Positions 4,693-9,030 of a stretch of DNA of 9,030 bases are shown in pieces. Origin of the DNA: Bacillota bacterium (GTDB lineage Bacteria > Bacillota > Clostridia > DSM-8532). The translations under genes were made by a program, and so were the position numbers. Position 1 is the stretch's first letter. Each line of letters opens with the position of its first letter. The stretch lies in NCBI GenBank assembly GCA_023410885.1, contig JAEYPI010000192.1, positions 1 through 9,030 of the forward strand, given 5' to 3'. The notes below the pieces were generated by a model. That model searched no databases and was not told the DNA's origin. It saw nothing but the letters and a program-made list of their open reading frames with translations.

Positions 4693-6621
4693 TCATTTTT
4701 TATAGCGCTTCTTCCCACTAGATCCCGACACTTGCCTGCTTTTATTCCGGGGTCTTGATGCAGGCCTTTTACCGCTTGTTTGAGCTTTCTCCAATCTGGA
4801 AGGCGGAATCAGACAGTCATTTCCATAGCCTATCAAATCACTTCTTCCAGCCTTTCGCAAGGCCTCTTCTACCAAGGGTCGGTTCTTTGGCAGGGCATAC
4901 TGAAGAAGGGCTCGTTGTAGCTCCTGTTCTTTTTCGGTGCGAGGAACATAGAGGGGCTTCATATCCCGGGGATCAAGGCCCGAATAATACATGCAGGTCG
5001 ATAAAGTCCCGGGCACAGGAATAAATTGCTGTACCTGCTCAGGGGTATAGCCCAAGCGCTTAATGTAGAGAGCAAGTTGAATAGCATCATCCAGTGTACT
5101 GCCAGGGTGCCCGGAAATAAAGTAAGGCACTAGAAACTGCTTCTTATCGAGCTTCTTATTGATGGCATTGTATTTGGTTACAAAGCTCTCATAGACCTCG
5201 TGAGAAGGCTTCCCCATATATCTGAGCACTCTGTTAGAAACATGCTCAGGGGCCACTTTCATCTGCCCGCTGATATGGTGTTTACTCAGTGTTTCGAGGA
5301 ATTTTCCCCTCTTTTCCTTCATGGCAAAATCAAAACGCACACCGGAGCGTACGAATACCTTCTTGACCTTGGGCAGATTTGAAAGCTCCCTCAAAAGATT
5401 GAGATAATCATCATGGGAGGTGTCTAAATTTTTACAGGGCTCGGGATAAAGGCATTCGCGGCCCTTGCACGCCCCTTCAGTCGCCTGTTTTCGGCAAGCT
5501 GCCTTTCTAAAATTGGCGGTTGGCCCACCCACATCGTGAATATAGCCTTTAAAGCCCTCTTGTTGTGTAAGCAGTACAGCTTCTTCAACAATGGACTTAT
5601 TGCTCCGGGGTTGAATAATACGTCCCTGATGGTAGCCGATGGCACAGAAGGAGCATCCTCCGAAGCACCCTCGGTGGCTTGTAATGGAAAACTCCACCTC
5701 TTGGAGGGCCGGAACGCCTCCCTCCTTATCATAGATCGGATGCCAACGCCGCTTATAGGGAAGGGCGTAGACCTTATCCAGTTCTTTCTCGGTCATGGGT
5801 GGGGCCGGTCTGTTTTGCACAATATACCGGGTGCCGTCAGTTTGGACCAAGGTGTGCCCTGTAAAGGCATTCTGCTCTCTGTATTGGGTCATAAAGGCTC
5901 TGGCGTAGTCCTTCTTGTTCTGGGTCACCTGTTCCCGCGAAGGCAGAAGTATTACACCTCCATCTTCTAACTGTAATTCTGCTCTCAGCTTTTTGGGCAA
6001 TTCCTCTTCCGAACAGGCATAAGCCGTTCCACGAATACTTTTAATGCTCTTGATGGGCACGCCTCTTTCTAAGAGGGAGGCAATCTCTAAGATGACGTTA
6101 TCACCATTACCGTAGATAAGCAAATCGGCATTGGTATCTACTAATATAGATGCGCGTACGGCATCCTGCCAGTAATCATAGTGAGCAAAACGCCGTAAGC
6201 TGGCTTCAAGGCCTCCTATCATGAGCGGAATATCTCCAAAGGCCTCTCGAATACGGTTACAATAAACAATCAGGGCACGATCAGGCCTCCGCCCCCCTTT
6301 ACCACCGGGGGAATAGACATCCTCCCGCCTTCTGCGCTTAGCCGCCGTGTAATTATTGATCATGGAATCCAGGACACCTGAGGAAACCATAACACCCAAC
6401 CGGGGCCTGCCCAGCTTTTTGAAATCTTCAGCCGTCCGCCAATTGGGTTGACTGATCATTCCCACGCGATAGCCGGCACCCTCTAAAAGTCTTGAAATCA
6501 CAGCATGGCCAAAGGAAGGATGATCCACATAGGCATCCCCACAGATAAAAAGAAAGTCGGGTGCATCCCAACCTCTCTCTCTCATTTCTTCCCGGTTTAT
6601 TGGTAAAAAGCCATCAGGCAT
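4693..6621 (-). CDS. YgiQ family radical SAM protein
   Basis: This belongs to the YgiQ/UPF0313 radical SAM family, widespread but of unknown reaction. The 642-residue protein has an N-terminal part of about 300 residues (opening with PDFLFICGDAYVDHPSFGH) that is characteristic of the family. The radical SAM core follows with CxxxCxxC at Cys319, Cys323 and Cys326, which binds the SAM-cleaving 4Fe-4S cluster. A second cysteine group, Cys376, Cys385, Cys390 and Cys396, next to GGPTAN, is typical of the family and may hold another cluster. KVAPEH (455-460) and SGHPGST (503-509) are further core motifs. A basic tail (about 608-642, ending KKRYKK) looks disordered. ATG at 6621 has AGAGGAG 8 nt upstream and overlaps the stop of the TPR gene by 8 nt, suggesting translational coupling. 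It is the last gene before a terminator. Family firm, function unknown. Confidence 0.93.
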   Translation of the reverse strand: MPDGFLPINREEMRERGWDAPDFLFICGDAYVDHPSFGHAVISRLLEGAGYRVGMISQPNWRTAEDFKKLGRPRLGVMVSSGVLDSMINNYTAAKRRRREDVYSPGGKGGRRPDRALIVYCNRIREAFGDIPLMIGGLEASLRRFAHYDYWQDAVRASILVDTNADLLIYGNGDNVILEIASLLERGVPIKSIKSIRGTAYACSEEELPKKLRAELQLEDGGVILLPSREQVTQNKKDYARAFMTQYREQNAFTGHTLVQTDGTRYIVQNRPAPPMTEKELDKVYALPYKRRWHPIYDKEGGVPALQEVEFSITSHRGCFGGCSFCAIGYHQGRIIQPRSNKSIVEEAVLLTQQEGFKGYIHDVGGPTANFRKAACRKQATEGACKGRECLYPEPCKNLDTSHDDYLNLLRELSNLPKVKKVFVRSGVRFDFAMKEKRGKFLETLSKHHISGQMKVAPEHVSNRVLRYMGKPSHEVYESFVTKYNAINKKLDKKQFLVPYFISGHPGSTLDDAIQLALYIKRLGYTPEQVQQFIPVPGTLSTCMYYSGLDPRDMKPLYVPRTEKEQELQRALLQYALPKNRPLVEEALRKAGRSDLIGYGNDCLIPPSRLEKAQTSGKRPASRPRNKSRQVSGSSGKKRYKK

Positions 6622-8461
6622 TTTTCCGCTCCTCTCTTACGGGTAACATGGTAATTTCCATAAATTCAGGATAGGTTCGATAGGCTGAAAAATCATGGGA
6701 GGCCTTTGCCCTGAGCCTTAAGTCAGGATTGATATCAAATGCACGAGTCAGGAAGCCCAATGTAGCCTCCACATCTCCCCCCAGAGCAGAAACTCTGGCA
6801 AGACCAAACAGAATCTCATCATCATCGGGTTTGATTTTCAAACCTTCTTTATAAAGCCGGGCAGCCTCTGAATATTCCTTGAGACCAATGACTGCCGAAG
6901 CCCAGTTATAGTAGAGTGCCGGATCGTCATGGGTAAGCTTATGGGCCCGCCTAAAGATGCGTACCGCCTCCTCATATCGCTTCATCATCATCAAAGAGAC
7001 ACCGAGATTATAATGAACCACATAGGATTCGGGGTGTTCACGGATGGATTCTTCATAGACATAAACGGCCTCTTTGACCTTGTCGCTGGAAATATAAATC
7101 TCCGCAAGGAGATTATAGGCCATTTCAAGCTTTTCATTCCCGGCCAGGGATTTGTTTAAATATTCAATGGCTTTGTCCGTCTTGCCCTGGGCATCATAAA
7201 TGGAGGCCATACTGTATAAGGCTCTGCTATGATCGGGCATGAGTTCAGTTGCGAATTTAAAGCTGGAAAGCGCCTCCTCGGTTCTTTCCTCCTGCCTCTG
7301 AGCAACACCAAGCCGGTAATAGGAATCCGCATCCTGAGGTGACAACTGAATAAGCTTCTTATAGGCGACCTGAACATTCTGCCAGTCTTCGTTTTTACGA
7401 TAAAGCTTTCCTAAAAGCGCCCAGGCCTCGGTAAATTCAGCATCGCTTGCCACAATGGTTTCTAGCTGATACTTGGCTTCCATTTCCTGATTGTTCTCAT
7501 AACAGAGACGGGCCAGCAGGTATCGCAGCTTGTTATCATCCTTATCCTTCAGAGCGGTTTTAATATGCTTTTTAGCATCGTCGATATTGCCGATGGCCAT
7601 ATAGCACCGGGCGATATTAATTTCAGCCTCCCGGAGCTCGCCCACAGCTTTCTTGGCCAAGTCAAACTGATTAACAGCCAGCTCATATTTCTTCATAGTG
7701 TAAAGGCTTAAACCGTAGCCAAAGTGGGTAATGGAACGGATATCCCCATTTTCATCATCAGGGCTGTTTTTCTTATGGGTTTTACTTTTAGGTTTCTCTC
7801 CAATGATCAGGAGTACCTTTTTATAATGTTTAACAGCCTCTTCAAAAAGCTCGTTCTTGTGACAGAGCCAGGCCGTGTTATAAACAATAAGCGGATTTTC
7901 ACTTAAAAGACCTGAAAGGATGGTATATATGTCCAAAGCTTGCTTATAGGCACGATTGCCGATTAGTTTATGGACCTCTGTAAGCTGCTGTATCACATTC
8001 GCTTTTAGAGACTTATCCGATAAATCAAGGGCATTGACTATGGCATCGTCTGGAATCTCACCCCTCCATTCATGGGGCTGATCAATATAATCCTCATAGC
8101 GCCAGCCTTTATTGCTTTGCTTTTCCACCCTCTCAATAAGCGGAACATCAGCATTGCCCATCTGCATTCGCTTTTTCATTCGCCTATAATCACTAAACAA
8201 AAAGGCAGCAGGCAAAAGAATGCCCAACAGGATCATCATAATCTCATAGAGTGGGATAACCAAAACGCGGTTAAAAATAGTGAGAACACCTGTTGTCAGC
8301 AAACAGAGCTGAGCCGTAAACGTTATAACTGTCGGAAAATTAACGCGTCGAACACAGCGGATACCCATGTAAACGGCAAGGACGGCCATTATGACCACAA
8401 TAAAAGCCAATGAGACGTCGTAGTTTACAGGAATACTGCTAATGAACTTACTCATAATCAT
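6614..8461 (-). CDS. Membrane-anchored tetratricopeptide repeat protein
   Basis: This 615-residue protein of unknown function has three predicted membrane helices at about residues 16-34, 44-63 and 67-89. A basic RRMKKRM follows, suggesting that the rest lies in the cytoplasm. From about 155 to 585 there are about a dozen tetratricopeptide units, which build a superhelical protein-binding scaffold. Clear units include YKQALDIYTILSG, YELAVNQFDLAKK, EEALSSFKFATEL, DKAIEYLNKSL and YSEAARLYKEGLKIKPDD. A charged linker (about 220-241) interrupts the early repeats. No enzyme motif is visible. It overlaps ftsK by 14 nt and ygiQ by 8 nt, so the three are probably made together. ATG at 8461 and in-frame ATG at 8455 are both possible; GGGGG upstream is better spaced for the second. 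A role assembling proteins at the membrane, perhaps with FtsK, is inference only. Confidence 0.88.
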   Translation of the reverse strand: MIMSKFISSIPVNYDVSLAFIVVIMAVLAVYMGIRCVRRVNFPTVITFTAQLCLLTTGVLTIFNRVLVIPLYEIMMILLGILLPAAFLFSDYRRMKKRMQMGNADVPLIERVEKQSNKGWRYEDYIDQPHEWRGEIPDDAIVNALDLSDKSLKANVIQQLTEVHKLIGNRAYKQALDIYTILSGLLSENPLIVYNTAWLCHKNELFEEAVKHYKKVLLIIGEKPKSKTHKKNSPDDENGDIRSITHFGYGLSLYTMKKYELAVNQFDLAKKAVGELREAEINIARCYMAIGNIDDAKKHIKTALKDKDDNKLRYLLARLCYENNQEMEAKYQLETIVASDAEFTEAWALLGKLYRKNEDWQNVQVAYKKLIQLSPQDADSYYRLGVAQRQEERTEEALSSFKFATELMPDHSRALYSMASIYDAQGKTDKAIEYLNKSLAGNEKLEMAYNLLAEIYISSDKVKEAVYVYEESIREHPESYVVHYNLGVSLMMMKRYEEAVRIFRRAHKLTHDDPALYYNWASAVIGLKEYSEAARLYKEGLKIKPDDDEILFGLARVSALGGDVEATLGFLTRAFDINPDLRLRAKASHDFSAYRTYPEFMEITMLPVREERKNA

Positions 8462-9030
8462 CCCCCGAGCCCATACCGGACATTTTCAATTCTTCCCATC
8501 GCTCCCGCGAGACCAGAACACGTCGAGGCTTACTGCCTTCATAACCGCTTATCACATTGCGCTCAGCCATTTGATCAATAATCCTTCCCGCTCTGGCATA
8601 GCCCACCTTGAATTTTCTTTGGATAAAGGAAACCGAGGCCTGCCCACAATCAATGACGGCTTCGATCGCTTGGTTTAAGAGCTCATCACTCCCGCTTTCA
8701 GAAGCACTGTCCTCTTCATTCTTGACATTTTCATTGATATTTTCGATTATTTCCTGATCATAGTGAGCATGAACTTGATTTTTTACAAAATCAACAACCA
8801 GCTCTACTTCTTTATCCTCAACAAAGGCTCCTTTAACACGAATGGGTTTTGGAATACCAACGGGATAGTAGAGCATATCACCCTTACCCAAAAGCTTTTC
8901 AGCGCCACCCATATCGATTATAGTACGGGAGTCCACCTGGGACGAAACCGCAAAAGCCACACGGGATGGGATATTGGCCTTGATAACACCCGTAATGACA
9001 TTAACCGAAGGCCGCTGAGTAGCTATAACC
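8448..9030 (-). CDS. ftsK: DNA translocase FtsK/SpoIIIE, C-terminal part (5' end outside window)
   Basis: The frame is open to position 9030, so about 193 C-terminal residues are seen. They begin inside the RecA-like motor with VIATQRPSVNVITG, then IKANIPSRVAFAVSSQVDSRT and GGAEKLLGKGDMLY, all hallmark FtsK/SpoIIIE motor sequences. A variable acidic linker (rich in Glu, Asn and Ser) follows. The winged-helix gamma domain comes next (AIEAVIDCGQASVSFIQRKF to PRRVLVSRERWEEL), which reads the orienting sequences that direct translocation to the terminus. FtsK pumps chromosome DNA through the closing septum; SpoIIIE does so into the forespore, and the visible part cannot tell which this is. The Walker motifs and N-terminal membrane helices lie upstream of the window. 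A methionine-like GTG at 8960 is an internal codon, not a start. It is the first visible gene of the operon with the TPR gene and ygiQ. Confidence 0.97.
   Translation of the reverse strand, partial: VIATQRPSVNVITGVIKANIPSRVAFAVSSQVDSRTIIDMGGAEKLLGKGDMLYYPVGIPKPIRVKGAFVEDKEVELVVDFVKNQVHAHYDQEIIENINENVKNEEDSASESGSDELLNQAIEAVIDCGQASVSFIQRKFKVGYARAGRIIDQMAERNVISGYEGSKPRRVLVSRERWEELKMSGMGSGDDYE

Noticed and set aside
5536..5970. Long plus-strand open frame opposite ygiQ
   Set aside because: The minus strand encodes conserved radical SAM motifs here; no ribosome site or family resemblance on the plus strand.

Overview
The window looks like chromosomal DNA from an anaerobic Firmicute, probably of class Clostridia. 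The reasons are its moderate-to-low GC content, AGGAGG-type ribosome binding sites, sigma-A-like promoters, the RNase Y/YmdB gene pair, and a one-step meso-diaminopimelate dehydrogenase. Every gene I can support lies on the minus strand, so transcription runs from position 9030 towards 1. No phage, transposon, CRISPR, tRNA or rRNA is visible. This is mostly a housekeeping region, and I did not find a clear new multi-gene system.

Region 9030-4621 (first in transcription order) is a tightly coupled operon. It holds the 3' end of an FtsK/SpoIIIE DNA translocase, a membrane-anchored tetratricopeptide-repeat protein (14-nt overlap with ftsK), and a YgiQ-type radical SAM protein (8-nt overlap). It closes with a hairpin terminator at 4621-4654. 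Region 4620-3321 is a single-gene unit for diaminopimelate dehydrogenase (lysine and peptidoglycan precursor synthesis). It has two candidate promoters, a palindrome near +1, and a strong terminator at 3321-3355. Region 3250-2318 is folD (one-carbon folate metabolism) with its own promoter and no convincing terminator. Region 2311-579 is rny (RNase Y, the membrane-bound mRNA decay endonuclease), with a near-consensus promoter overlapping the end of folD and a terminator directly after its stop. Region 578-3 holds three tandem hairpin repeats and then a ymdB-type metallophosphoesterase that starts with TTG.

Four points deserve a second look. The best Shine-Dalgarno of rny points to an ATC codon, not to its ATG. 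The ymdB frame stops at about half the usual family length, at a CTT-TAA site two bases from the window edge. The rny-ymdB gap carries three hairpin repeats whose stem tips vary while pairing is kept. The ddh promoter contains a near-perfect palindrome at the predicted +1.
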